This document shows positions 1-8,429 of a DNA stretch of 64,000 nucleotides, piece after piece (the stretch's first letter is position 1; each line of letters starts with the position of its first letter). The DNA comes from Mariprofundus micogutta (GTDB taxonomy: Bacteria; Pseudomonadota; Zetaproteobacteria; Mariprofundales; Mariprofundaceae). The stretch covers positions 1-64,000 of the forward strand of contig NZ_BDFD01000007.1 of NCBI RefSeq assembly GCF_001895085.1, given 5' to 3'. The notes beneath the pieces were generated by a model, which saw only the letters and a program-made list of their open reading frames with translations, was not told the DNA's origin and searched no databases. Both the position numbers and the translations under genes were made by a program.

Positions 1-74
1 ATCATTGTGACATTATAGAGACCGGAAATGAGAGCTGGAGATTCAAAAATAGAGCATGATTTAAACAGACTTTA

Positions 75-128
75 GGGGGTCAAAATTGGACGCTGATGGG
101 GGGTCAATTTTGGGTGCTGATTGACACA
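75..128. repeat. Probable terminal repeats of an IS21-like element
   Basis: Two direct copies of a 23-bp unit lie side by side: 75-97 (GGGGGTCAAAATTGGACGCT then GAT) and 99-121 (GGGGGTCAATTTTGGGTGCT then GAT). They are followed by TTGACACA. Read on the minus strand this gives TGTGTCAATC, then repeated CCAAAATTGACCCCC-type blocks, which I remember as typical of IS21-family ends with their multiple terminal repeats. No transposase is inside the window; the element would extend to the left. A looser repeat (TTAGCGATGTGCCAGTACAG, then AATAGCTGTGCTCAGTACAA) continues to the stop codon of lipA. Confidence 0.5.
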
Positions 129-171
129 TATTAGCGATGTGCCAGTACAGAATAGCTGTGCTCAGTACAAA

Positions 172-1098
172 TTAGCGTTGTTTTTCAGACTTTAACTTTA
201 GCGCCTGAAATACTTCGTCAGCATGGAATGATGACCGCACCAGCGGACCGGAAGCCACCATGCCGAAACCTTTTTTCTCGGCAAGGTATTTCAACTCATC
301 AAACTCTTCCGGGCTCCAGTATTTCATCACCGGATGATGTTTGGCGCTCGGCCTCAGATACTGGCCCATGGTAAGGATATCGATATTCGCTTCACGCATA
401 TCATCAAGCACTTGTAATACTTCATCCCGCTCCTCGCCCAGGCCAAGCATGATACCCGACTTGGTTACCACATTCGGATCCAGCTCTTTTGCCCGCTGCA
501 GCAGTCGCAGAGAGGTATAATAACGGGCTCCCGGCCGCACAGATCGATACAGGCGAGGTACTGTTTCAAGATTATGGTTAAAAATATCCGGTTTTGCCGC
601 GATGACCGTTTCCAGACAACTCGCAGGTTTGCGTTGAAAGTCCGGCGTCAGAATTTCGACTGTGACATCCGGCTGACGTTTTTTGAGTTCCGTAATAACC
701 GAGGCGTAGTGGCCGGCACCGCCATCTTTGAGGTCATCACGATCCACAGATGTAATAACCACATGTTTCAAACCGATCTTGGCTACAGCTGTTGCCAGAT
801 TTACCGGCTCGTCCATATCAACCGGATCAGGCCTGCCGGTCTCCACATCACAGAATGCACAGGTACGCGTGCATACCCGCCCCAGAATCATAAATGTAGC
901 CGAACCCTGCTTCCAGCAACCGCCGATATTCGGGCAGGAGGCCTCTTCACATACGGTATTGAGCTTCAACTCACGCATCATTTCAGCAATATCTTTGTAT
1001 TCACGCGACATCGGCGCACGCACTTTCAGCCACTTGGGCTTGCCTGCCATCGGCTCGCCCTGATTTTCAACCTGGATAGGAATAACTTTTCTACTCAT
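172..1098 (-). CDS. lipA: Lipoyl synthase LipA
   Basis: Radical-SAM enzyme that inserts two sulfurs into octanoyl groups on lipoyl-domain proteins; here the likely client is the GcvH encoded at 39 kb. The 308 residues carry both expected iron-sulfur motifs: the auxiliary cluster C50-x4-C55-x5-C61 ([12 protein letters not shown]) and the radical-SAM CX3CX2C at C76, C80 and C83 (CTRTCAFC). The C-terminal RSSFHAD supplies the serine ligand known from the family. The length is usual. It is transcribed towards the left edge, and its stop lies about 45 bp from an IS21-like end. No lipB is visible next to it. Confidence 0.97.
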   Translation of the reverse strand: MSRKVIPIQVENQGEPMAGKPKWLKVRAPMSREYKDIAEMMRELKLNTVCEEASCPNIGGCWKQGSATFMILGRVCTRTCAFCDVETGRPDPVDMDEPVNLATAVAKIGLKHVVITSVDRDDLKDGGAGHYASVITELKKRQPDVTVEILTPDFQRKPASCLETVIAAKPDIFNHNLETVPRLYRSVRPGARYYTSLRLLQRAKELDPNVVTKSGIMLGLGEERDEVLQVLDDMREANIDILTMGQYLRPSAKHHPVMKYWSPEEFDELKYLAEKKGFGMVASGPLVRSSFHADEVFQALKLKSEKQR

Positions 1099-1258
1099 CG
1101 GCCCATGCTATCGCATAGATACAGAACGTAAATCCACCATATTTTGTGGATAAACGTGTCTTTTATCGATTTTTTTGGCAGTCTTGCCAGCGAGAGAAGT
1201 TCCCGTTCCCGAACTTTTCTGAAATTGGCCTGCCGGGTTCCGCAGGCATGGAGTATTC

Positions 1259-1717
1259 ATGAGTTTTTCCTGTTTTATTAAGCTTTTCATCGCTGCCATT
1301 GTAGCGTCGCTGCTTGGGTTCTTTGCCGTTTCTGCCATCGATCCTGCCAGCATACCTGTTGCATCACTGTTCGCTACAGGTATCACCATTGGCACCATTT
1401 TCGGTGGCCTGCTGGTGGCTTTATATCCTGCTTCAGACAGTGCCAGCGATACGGATAACGGTGGCACCAGCAGTATTTATGTCGGCAACCTGCCTTTCAA
1501 TGCCGGTCGCGATGATATCAAAAACCTGTTCTCACCTTTCGGTGATGTGGTTGATATCCGCATGGTCAAAGATCGCCGCAGCAAACGTTTCAAAGGTTAC
1601 GCTTTTGTAGAAATGAACAGTGCCGGCGCCAAGGCAGCCATAGGTAGTCTTAACGATACCGATTATGCTGGCCGCACCCTGCGTGTAAACGAATCGAGAA
1701 AGAAAGAGCAAGGCTGA
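1259..1717 (+). CDS. Membrane-anchored RRM RNA-binding protein
   Basis: The 152 residues fall in two parts. Residues about 5-57 form two hydrophobic segments separated by a short loop, probably a membrane hairpin. Residues about 70-148 form one RNA-recognition motif, with RNP2 as IYVGNLPF and RNP1 as KGYAFVEM, followed by a basic tail. Bacterial RRM proteins are normally soluble and small (about 80-100 residues), so the membrane anchor is unusual. The ATG has GGAG about 6 bases upstream. It stands alone, divergent from lipA, and ends at a bidirectional terminator shared with the DAHP synthase gene. The RNA target is unknown. Confidence 0.85.
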   Translation: MSFSCFIKLFIAAIVASLLGFFAVSAIDPASIPVASLFATGITIGTIFGGLLVALYPASDSASDTDNGGTSSIYVGNLPFNAGRDDIKNLFSPFGDVVDIRMVKDRRSKRFKGYAFVEMNSAGAKAAIGSLNDTDYAGRTLRVNESRKKEQG

Positions 1718-1734
1718 TAAAATCCCGAACAATC

Positions 1735-1765
1735 AAAAAAGGCGCAGTGAAAACTGCGCCTTTTT
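1735..1765. terminator. Bidirectional intrinsic terminator
   Basis: A perfect 8-bp stem GGCGCAGT/ACTGCGCC (1741-1748 with 1753-1760) closes a GAAA loop. Six A precede it and five T follow it, so it can stop transcription of the RRM gene (+) and of the convergent aroG-type gene (-). Confidence 0.9.
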
Positions 1766-1786
1766 AATGCTCTTGAAGTCGTGAGT

Positions 1787-2848
1787 TTACGATTCGCGGC
1801 GCTGGCGAACCGATTCGGCCAGGCGATGTAGTAAAGCTTCAGTATCATCCCAACCCAGACAGGCATCGGTTACGCTGATACCGAATGCAGGTTCTTCACC
1901 AGCCACAACATTCTGGCGACCTTCATGTAAATGCGATTCAATCATCACACCCGTAATACAGCGGTTGCCATCTGCGATCTGATTCGCCAGATCTTCGCCA
2001 ACATCAATCTGACGTTTGAACTGCTTGCTGCTGTTGGCATGACTACAGTCCACCATCAAGCTACAGGATAGTTTCGCACTTTGAAGTTCGCTGACTGCTC
2101 CGGCGATGCTGGCTGCATCGTAGTTCGGCTCCTTACCACCACGCAGAATAATATGACAATCATCATTACCGGAGGTGGAGAAAATAGCTGATTTACCCTC
2201 TTTGGTCAGGGAGATAAATACATGCGGGTGTTTGGCGGCATGAATTGCATCAATAGCAATCTGGAAACCACCGTATGTGCCATTCTTGAAACCAACCGGG
2301 CATGACAGGCCACTGGCCAGTTCACGATGCCCTTGTGATTCAGTCGTACGAGCACCGATCGCACCCCAGCTGACCAGATCAGCAACATACTGCGGGGTAA
2401 TCAGATCAAGGAATTCTGTACCTGCAGGCACCTCCATCTCATTCACATCCAGTAATAATTTGCGGGCGAGACGGATACCTTTATTAATTTCGAATGTGCC
2501 ATCCAGATTCGGATCATTGATCAAACCTTTCCAGCCGACAGTCGTGCGCGGCTTTTCGAAGTAAACGCGCATAACTATCAGAAGATCTTTACCCAGTTCT
2601 TCACGCATGCGCTGGATATGCCGGGCATACTCAAGCGCAGCATCCGGGTTATGGATTGAGCACGGTCCAACAATCACCAGCAGACGATCATCTTCACCAT
2701 GCAGAATATCATGGATAGCAACACGGGCATCATGGGTAGTTCGGGCAGCAGTTTCTGAAATTTCATATTCAGCATGCACCTGTTCGGGTGCTGCAATTTC
2801 ACTCATGCCACTGATACGAAGATCGTCAGTATTGTATTTCATCGCCAT
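1787..2848 (-). CDS. aroG: 3-deoxy-7-phosphoheptulonate (DAHP) synthase, class I
   Basis: First step of the shikimate pathway: phosphoenolpyruvate plus erythrose 4-phosphate. The 353 residues match the AroF/G/H (type I alpha) family in length and order: GPCSIH at 61-66, EKPRTTVGWKG at 98-108, GARTTESQGHRELASG in the middle and the metal-site DCSHANS near 267. I cannot say which feedback class (Phe, Tyr or Trp) it belongs to. AGAGG lies 7 bases before the chosen ATG; a second in-frame ATG follows two codons later (2842). The gene is monocistronic, between a terminator and a divergent PH-like gene. It feeds chorismate to the trpEGDC genes at 21 kb. Confidence 0.95.
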   Translation of the reverse strand: MAMKYNTDDLRISGMSEIAAPEQVHAEYEISETAARTTHDARVAIHDILHGEDDRLLVIVGPCSIHNPDAALEYARHIQRMREELGKDLLIVMRVYFEKPRTTVGWKGLINDPNLDGTFEINKGIRLARKLLLDVNEMEVPAGTEFLDLITPQYVADLVSWGAIGARTTESQGHRELASGLSCPVGFKNGTYGGFQIAIDAIHAAKHPHVFISLTKEGKSAIFSTSGNDDCHIILRGGKEPNYDAASIAGAVSELQSAKLSCSLMVDCSHANSSKQFKRQIDVGEDLANQIADGNRCITGVMIESHLHEGRQNVVAGEEPAFGISVTDACLGWDDTEALLHRLAESVRQRRES

Positions 2849-3029
2849 GATTAAGCCTCTATAAAACCGTGATTGCGCCGGCTGCCGCGGGCGCGCGCCG
2901 CAGTATCGCAGAAAATCACCTAAACTGTTAGCCCCTGAGCTTTTTCAACTGCGCCGCAGATCAATCTTGCATGACAGCCTGCTATCACCGGCTATTGAGA
3001 ATAGTCTCAAATAGTTGGATATTTGCAGC

Positions 3030-3596
3030 ATGTATGATCATAAAGCAGTCGTTAGCGCTGAACTGGATGCATCTGAGACCCTGTTATGGAGCGCCCAGCC
3101 CCGCCAGGGCATGTTCCTGCGTCCATCCGATTCCATGATGATCCCGTTCAGTATGCTCTGGGGTGGCTTCGCCATTTACTGGGAATTCCAGGTCATCACC
3201 GGTGATGCTCCGCTATTTTTCATGTTGTTGGGACTACCCTTTGTTTTCATAGGCCTTTACCTGATTATCGGCCGCTTCTTTTACGATGCCAAGATGCGGG
3301 AGAAAACCTTTTATGGCATCACCGATAAACGGGTTATTATTTTAAACGGCATAAGAACCAAAGCTGTACGATCTGTTGCGATTGAAGAGATCACCGACAT
3401 GCATGTGTACGAAGGTCCGAACGGCTCCGGCATTATCGCGCTCGCCCCGGAAGCAATCTCCAACCTCTATCAGAGTGACCTGATGTTGCCCGGCCAGACA
3501 GAGTCAGTCCCCCGTCTGAATCACCTGTTGGATGTACACAGGCCTTACGCACTGATTCAGCAACTGCGCAAAAATCTACCTACGCGGCCAGATTAA
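3030..3596 (+). CDS. Two-TM protein with bacterial PH-like domain
   Basis: Short cytoplasmic N-terminus with LLWSAQPRQG, then two hydrophobic helices separated by a short loop, then a PH-like module containing YGITDKRVII and a conserved-looking ITDMHV. This is the layout of bPH2-type small membrane proteins of unknown function. The ATG at 3030 is preferred; an in-frame TTG at 3015 would add five residues, and neither has a clear Shine-Dalgarno. The last 17 bases overlap the 3' end of the convergent trhP gene, so both mRNAs would be mutually antisense there. Confidence 0.75.
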   Translation: MYDHKAVVSAELDASETLLWSAQPRQGMFLRPSDSMMIPFSMLWGGFAIYWEFQVITGDAPLFFMLLGLPFVFIGLYLIIGRFFYDAKMREKTFYGITDKRVIILNGIRTKAVRSVAIEEITDMHVYEGPNGSGIIALAPEAISNLYQSDLMLPGQTESVPRLNHLLDVHRPYALIQQLRKNLPTRPD

Positions 3597-4935
3597 CCGC
3601 CAGTAGAGCATTCTCAGCCGGCTTCACAGGCACTGGAATCTTCACCTGATGGCCACTGCCAGGCGCAGCCTCCATAGGATTGCCGTAACGGGCATCATTA
3701 ATTGATTCGACTATAAAGGTGTGATTGCCATCCGGATTAATCAGTTCAATAGAGTCGCCAATTGAAAATTTATTTTTTACAATCACTTCAGCCAATTTCG
3801 TCTCATCATCATATGCAACCACTTCTCCGACAAATCGCTGGGTCAGCCATTGTGAGTTACCGGTTTCATAGCTCTGGGTACTGGATGAGCGCTTACGCGT
3901 GTAGAAACCATCGGTGTACCCGCGACTGGCCAATCCATCAAGCTGAAACATCAGGGACTCATCAAAGGGCCTTCCGGCACGCGCATCATCAATGGCCTTG
4001 CGATAAACCTGTGAGGTACGCGCCACATAATAATGTGATTTGGTACGACCTTCGATTTTCAGGGAATCAACTCCGATTTCTACCAGACGCTCAACATGCT
4101 CCACAGCACACAGATCTTTCGAGTTCATAATATAAGTACCATGCTCATCCTCAAACACAGGAATCTGCTCATCCGGGCGATTCGGTTCAGTAAGCGTATA
4201 AACCTGATCCGCTAAAGGATGACGCTCGACGTTACCTGTATCGGCAAACGGCTGGGCATTCAAGCCATCGAGCACCTGAATCGGAATAATGTCACCGGAG
4301 ATATCCTCGGCAGCCTTTTCCATACCGTATTCCCAACGACAGGCATTGGTGCAGCTGCCCTGATTGGCATCCCGATGATTGAAATAACCGGAAAGCAGAC
4401 AGCGGCCGGAATAAGCCATGCACAGTGCACCATGTACAAACACTTCCAGTTCGATGTCCGGGCACTGCTGGCGAATTTCCTCAACCTCATCCAGTGACAG
4501 TTCGCGTGACAGGATAATGCGAGACACACCCATCGACTGCCAGAATTTCACCGCTGCCCAGTTCATTGTGTTCGCCTGTACAGAAAGATGGATCGGCATT
4601 TCAGGCCAGCGCTCACGCACCAGCATGATGAGGCCCGGATCAGCCATAATCAGTGCATCCGGTTTCATATCAATGACCGGCTGCATATGCTCAAGATAGC
4701 GTTTCAGCTTATTGTTATGCGGTAAAAGATTGCTGGCCACAAAAAACTTTTTACCCAGTGCATGCGCCTCATCAATGCCTGTCTTCAGGTTTTCCAGTTG
4801 AAAATCGTTATTGCGTACACGTAATGAATAACGTGGCTGGCCGGCATATACGGCGTCCGCACCAAAGGCGAAGGCATAGCGCATATTGCGGATGGTTCCT
4901 GCCGGAGCCAGCAGTTCAATGGGTCTTTTATTCAT
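3580..4935 (-). CDS. trhP: Peptidase-U32-family tRNA hydroxylation protein TrhP (YegQ)
   Basis: U32-family protein of the TrhP/YegQ branch, needed with prephenate metabolism for 5-hydroxyuridine at tRNA position 34 in E. coli. It starts with the typical IELLAPAG. The mid-protein stretch from VFVHGALCMAYSGRC through NQGSCTNACRWEY holds the four-cysteine set expected to bind an iron-sulfur cluster, and a C-terminal beta domain follows. The ATG at 4935 is chosen because AAAGGA lies 6 bases upstream; ATGs at 4941 and 4965 are also in frame. It overlaps the stop of the upstream TAXI gene by 8 bases, so the two are probably co-transcribed. Confidence 0.9.
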   Translation of the reverse strand: MNKRPIELLAPAGTIRNMRYAFAFGADAVYAGQPRYSLRVRNNDFQLENLKTGIDEAHALGKKFFVASNLLPHNNKLKRYLEHMQPVIDMKPDALIMADPGLIMLVRERWPEMPIHLSVQANTMNWAAVKFWQSMGVSRIILSRELSLDEVEEIRQQCPDIELEVFVHGALCMAYSGRCLLSGYFNHRDANQGSCTNACRWEYGMEKAAEDISGDIIPIQVLDGLNAQPFADTGNVERHPLADQVYTLTEPNRPDEQIPVFEDEHGTYIMNSKDLCAVEHVERLVEIGVDSLKIEGRTKSHYYVARTSQVYRKAIDDARAGRPFDESLMFQLDGLASRGYTDGFYTRKRSSSTQSYETGNSQWLTQRFVGEVVAYDDETKLAEVIVKNKFSIGDSIELINPDGNHTFIVESINDARYGNPMEAAPGSGHQVKIPVPVKPAENALLAVNLAA

Positions 4936-6196
4936 ATTCATTCCTTTCCTTTTCAGCTGAATCACGAATCAGCGAAAGATGCATGCGCAGGTTATACAAT
5001 TCATCAGCATACGAGAGCGGTACGTGGACCTGTCTGATATCTGTCTCAATACGATCCAACTCATCCAACAGTGTTTGATCAAAACCATCTGCCAAAGCCT
5101 CATCGATACGGCTCAACTCTTCGTACCAACGATAGATGCGTGAACGCACACGCCATCGATACAATGGTGGCATGACTTTAAACAGCGGAATCAACAGTGC
5201 TATAAAGGGCAGCAGCATCACTTTCAGCCGATCTACCAGTGTCGCTGCCCAGAATGGCAAATAGCGCTGTAAAAATGATGGCCCGGACTTGTAATAGCGT
5301 TCGGCCTCTTTGCTCAGCGGTAATGCGGTATACAGCGCGGTTGGAAATTCACCTGCGGTAGAAAACAGACTCCTGCCACCATGCACATGTGCTGCAGCCT
5401 GCATCAGCAGGTCCTGCAGAGCCGGATGCAGGTTGGCATTCACCATTAGCGTTGCCGTAGCTGCAAGCAGTTGCATATCCTGTCTGGGCTCATCACGCCC
5501 CAGATCAAGAGCACCCTGCGGCAGGGTTAATGCAGACAATGTAGGGATACGGCGTGTATAGGCATCGGCACGATCAAAATCGAGCAGTCGGACTTTAGCA
5601 TTACGATTTAACTGATATACCGTCTCTGCACGTGCTGAAGCCACCAGGAATACTGCATCTACACGACCGGTCAGCAGTGAGGCAATCGCGTCACTACCTG
5701 ACTCAGGCAACAAGCTGCTGTTACTTGCATCGACTCCATTTTCCTTCAATAACTGAAGGCTGAGTACACGGGTTCCACTGCCTTCTGCACCCACAGCAAC
5801 GCTAGCGCCCTTCAACGCGTTCAGTGACTTGAAGGGTGAGTTTGCACGCACAAACACCCAGAGCGGCTCATAGTACATGCTGCCAAGCGACATCAGCTCC
5901 ACATCTTCAGGATCGGCAATACCGCTCTGTACAAAGGCCACATCGGCTCCGGCACTTTTCAGTCTCTCAACATTCTCCAGAGAACCGGCAGACTCGAGAA
6001 TATTCACGGTAATACCGCGTTGTTTCAAATAATCCCGATAGGCCAGTGCATGCGCATAATAGGCCCCCTGCTTTGAACCGGCAGAAAAAGTCAGCTCACT
6101 GGGCGGAGCCGGATCAACAAACTGATAGGCCACAGCAAAACCCAGCAGTGTCAGCAGCAGGGCAGGCAGAATTGTTTTAAGTTTGTCGCCGATCAT
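4928..6196 (-). CDS. TAXI-family solute-binding protein with C-terminal membrane segment
   Basis: An N-terminal hydrophobic helix is followed by a TAXI/TRAP-type binding domain: FSAGSKQGAYYAHALAYRDY, then VAFVQSGIADPE and SVAVGAEGSGTR. A second hydrophobic segment (LMLLPFIALLIPLF) and an about 90-residue charged cytoplasmic tail complete it. The extra C-terminal helix and tail are typical of a subgroup of TAXI proteins that lack an adjacent TRAP permease, and none is seen here, so the ligand and role are unknown. The start at 6196 begins the signal-anchor; an ATG at 6232 would add 12 residues. Co-transcribed with trhP. Confidence 0.8.
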   Translation of the reverse strand: MIGDKLKTILPALLLTLLGFAVAYQFVDPAPPSELTFSAGSKQGAYYAHALAYRDYLKQRGITVNILESAGSLENVERLKSAGADVAFVQSGIADPEDVELMSLGSMYYEPLWVFVRANSPFKSLNALKGASVAVGAEGSGTRVLSLQLLKENGVDASNSSLLPESGSDAIASLLTGRVDAVFLVASARAETVYQLNRNAKVRLLDFDRADAYTRRIPTLSALTLPQGALDLGRDEPRQDMQLLAATATLMVNANLHPALQDLLMQAAAHVHGGRSLFSTAGEFPTALYTALPLSKEAERYYKSGPSFLQRYLPFWAATLVDRLKVMLLPFIALLIPLFKVMPPLYRWRVRSRIYRWYEELSRIDEALADGFDQTLLDELDRIETDIRQVHVPLSYADELYNLRMHLSLIRDSAEKERNEYE

Positions 6197-6287
6197 GGAA
6201 TGGAACTCTATGCCTGCACTGAAAAAAAGCATCCATAGGCTTAATGTTGCTTACGCCAAAGTCATACACATGCAATCTGGTAAAAAG

Positions 6288-6779
6288 TCAGCTCACTCGC
6301 TTAGGATAATCAAAATCGAGCAGTTCGGCATGATTATCGATATTCTGCCACTGCTCAATCTGGAACTGTAACACCGCAACACCACAGGTGGGGATATTAT
6401 TGATCCAGGTTTTGGCCAGACGATTGGTCAGCTCGGTAATACCCGGATTGTGTGCCAACAGTGCCAGTGTCTGAACATGATCGGAGGTCTGGCGAATCAG
6501 CTTTAGCATTTCAGCAGGGCTGGCCAGATAGAGTTCATCTTTGAACTGTATGTTTTCTACGGAAAAACCAAGCTCAGGCACCATCAGATTGGCCGTGGCT
6601 CGGGCACGTCTGGCTGTGCTGACCAGAAAAGCATCAGGAACCATTGCTTTAGCTACAAGCCTGCGACCCATCTCAGGCGCATCCTGCATGCCGCGTGCAT
6701 TTAATTCGCGATCAAAATCGCTGGTGCCAAAATCACTCCAGCTGGATTTTGCATGCCGCATTAACATTAATTTTTTCAT
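6288..6779 (-). CDS. sixA: SixA-like phosphohistidine phosphatase
   Basis: Histidine-phosphatase superfamily protein of 163 residues. It shows the catalytic RHAKS at residues 8-12, the second arginine region STARRARATANL and the second histidine in LLAHNPGITEL. The length and RHAKSSW start fit SixA, which removes phosphate from phosphohistidine in phosphotransfer or PTS proteins. No His-kinase or PTS gene is adjacent. The C-terminal portion is less conserved than the catalytic core, so the substrate is not certain. Confidence 0.85.
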   Translation of the reverse strand: MKKLMLMRHAKSSWSDFGTSDFDRELNARGMQDAPEMGRRLVAKAMVPDAFLVSTARRARATANLMVPELGFSVENIQFKDELYLASPAEMLKLIRQTSDHVQTLALLAHNPGITELTNRLAKTWINNIPTCGVAVLQFQIEQWQNIDNHAELLDFDYPKRVS

Positions 6780-6794
6780 CTGACTGTGACCGGT

Positions 6795-7196
6795 TTAATT
6801 GTTCTCAAGCCACTGCTCGGCATCATTCATCTGCTCAAACAGCTGTGAGCTGTTTGAGCCATCTGCAGCCATCTGCCAGAATGAGATATTGGGAAATGAA
6901 CGCTTGTTGCAGTCCGCAACCGCCAGACGAATATTCTGATCACGGAAAGCAATACTGGCGCTTCTGGCCAGTTCACATGCCTGCTGTATCGAAATCGAAT
7001 CAACAAGCTGAAACATCACTAACACCTTATTTAAGCCTCTTGCCTGAGACTTGCGTACAACCATGGCCCAAAAAGCCTTTGAATCACGATAAGCCCACTG
7101 ACCGCTTAATTTCACCCGCAACACATCATCCTCCTGATTAATCAGAAGACGGTACGATATTGCGCCTGAACGGTTAATAGATCGGTTTTGATGCAT
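6795..7196 (-). CDS. Small STAS/SpoIIAA-like protein of unknown function
   Basis: About 133 residues, soluble. The pattern of short beta strands and helices (VLRVKLSGQWAYRDSKAFW, then NKVLVMFQLVDSI, ending in NDAEQWLENN) resembles SpoIIAA/STAS-like folds that end in an xxAxxWL helix; this is a fold-level impression, not a family assignment. The ATG at 7196 has GGGG nine bases upstream; a GTG at 7211 is in frame but has its possible SD too close. Its promoter region holds a TATAAT and an 18-bp perfect palindrome (7302-7319), so it is probably regulated on its own. Confidence 0.6.
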   Translation of the reverse strand: MHQNRSINRSGAISYRLLINQEDDVLRVKLSGQWAYRDSKAFWAMVVRKSQARGLNKVLVMFQLVDSISIQQACELARSASIAFRDQNIRLAVADCNKRSFPNISFWQMAADGSNSSQLFEQMNDAEQWLENN

Positions 7197-7273
7197 GCTA
7201 AGAATCCCCACGTCCCTGTGATAGCCACCAGGAATCCCACACCCCTAATGCCCCCCGAACTGAACAATTCGTA

Positions 7274-7319
7274 ATTATAACAACGTAGCTCCAGCTGAAT
7301 AGTCCCCCATATGGGGGAC
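7274..7319 (-). promoter_or_regulatory. Putative promoter with perfect 18-bp palindrome
   Basis: On the minus strand TATAAT (7274-7279) is preceded by the perfect palindrome GTCCCCCATATGGGGGAC (7302-7319), whose centre is about 31 bp upstream of the -10 hexamer, that is near -43. No good -35 hexamer is present at the right distance. A dyad close to -42 without a -35 is what an activator-dependent promoter would look like. It would drive the STAS-like gene starting at 7196. Confidence 0.5.
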
Positions 7320-7343
7320 AACTAATACAGCTTAAGACTCCTG

Positions 7344-7949
7344 TTATAGTAACTCCTTTGCCATCGCTGCCGGTTGAGAAGCGGACAGAATGGCCCCGAT
7401 CACTGCGCAACCATTCACATGTAACTGCCCACGGTTTTCGCGGCATATGCCTCCCAGTGCGACCACCGGCAGTTTTGTCAGCTCGACAAGTTGCTGGAAT
7501 TTTTCAGGCCCCAGGCACGGCGCTCCCGGATGACTATCCGTCGGGAATACCGGTGACAAAAAAATATAATCTGCACCCGCAGCTTCAGCCTGTTTTATTT
7601 CATCAAGATTATGACATGATGCCGAGACTGTTTTTTCAGCATCATTCAACCAGAGCCTGATCGATGGAATATGATCGATGCCCTCAGCTGCCACATGCAC
7701 ACCATCTGCGCCCACCGCAGAGGCAATATCCGCCTGACTATGAATGATTAATTTTGCTCCGTGCTGATGCGTCAATTGGCGAAGCCTCGAGGCAAAAGCG
7801 AGCAAGCGGGCCGAGTCCATATCCTTCTCACGCACCAGCACAGCATCCACGCCGCCTTTTAAAGCAGAATCAACAGTGTCGAAAAACGGCTCTCCCGAAA
7901 AACGGGAGTTATCAGTAATAACAGTCAGGGCCGGAACTTTAACCGGCAT
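7344..7949 (-). CDS. ThiE/TenI-family protein, MutT-associated type
   Basis: TIM-barrel protein of the thiamine-phosphate-synthase superfamily: LVREKD near residue 38, GADGVHV, SASCHNLDEI, GADYIFLSPVFPT and VVALGGI. However, the Mg-binding Asn-Asp of true ThiE is replaced (IIHSQAD), and the FPT-x-T-K lysine is replaced by FPTDSHPGAP. The SCHN and SHPGAP signatures are those I know from the C-terminal ThiE-like domain of fused MutT proteins in gammaproteobacteria. Here it stands alone, three bases after the DUF2782 gene, with mutT 43 kb away. Thiamine synthesis is therefore doubtful. Confidence 0.7.
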   Translation of the reverse strand: MPVKVPALTVITDNSRFSGEPFFDTVDSALKGGVDAVLVREKDMDSARLLAFASRLRQLTHQHGAKLIIHSQADIASAVGADGVHVAAEGIDHIPSIRLWLNDAEKTVSASCHNLDEIKQAEAAGADYIFLSPVFPTDSHPGAPCLGPEKFQQLVELTKLPVVALGGICRENRGQLHVNGCAVIGAILSASQPAAMAKELL

Positions 7950-7952
7950 GAC

Positions 7953-8363
7953 TCAAAATTCTTTCAATACCCATGATGGTGGTGAAATACGCTTGCCGCC
8001 ACCGGGAAGTCGCTGTTCAAATACACCATCACCATCCCTGTCTTGCAGGTAATAAGCAGGAAGACCACCGGCAGGCTGAACCTTGATTTTAAAGACACGC
8101 CCCCTGATCGCATATTCGGTGATTTTTGCGCCATCATTACGCTGATAAGAGCGAATATCTACGGCTTGCCCTGTGTCCGGAGCACTGAACTCTTCGTGCA
8201 GATTCGGTGCACTTTCCGGCTCACTCTGCGTATCCTGATCTGCTGAATCAGCTCTGCTTTCCGCCACGACAGGAGGCGGCAAAACTTCATCTTCTTCAGC
8301 AAAAGCCTGACAGGCCAGCAGGTTTAAACAAATCATAGGCAGGATATATTTCATCAAATTCAT
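7953..8363 (-). CDS. DUF2782-family exported protein
   Basis: Signal-like N-terminus (MNLMKYILPMICLNLLACQA), an acidic Pro-rich linker, then the short DUF2782 module: EYAIRGRVFKIKVQPAGG followed by YYLQDRDGDGVFEQ. Function unknown. LLAC could serve as a lipobox, or signal peptidase I could cut after AFA. In-frame starts exist at 8423 (6 bases after the smr stop), 8363 and 8354; 8363 is chosen so that the protein begins with the signal. Coupled to smr upstream and the ThiE-like gene downstream. Confidence 0.75.
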   Translation of the reverse strand: MNLMKYILPMICLNLLACQAFAEEDEVLPPPVVAESRADSADQDTQSEPESAPNLHEEFSAPDTGQAVDIRSYQRNDGAKITEYAIRGRVFKIKVQPAGGLPAYYLQDRDGDGVFEQRLPGGGKRISPPSWVLKEF

Positions 8364-8429
8364 GCAACCAGTATAACGGAGTAGTGAGGCATCGACCATC
8401 CTTTTCAGACGGTTCAGGCTCATTGAGTC

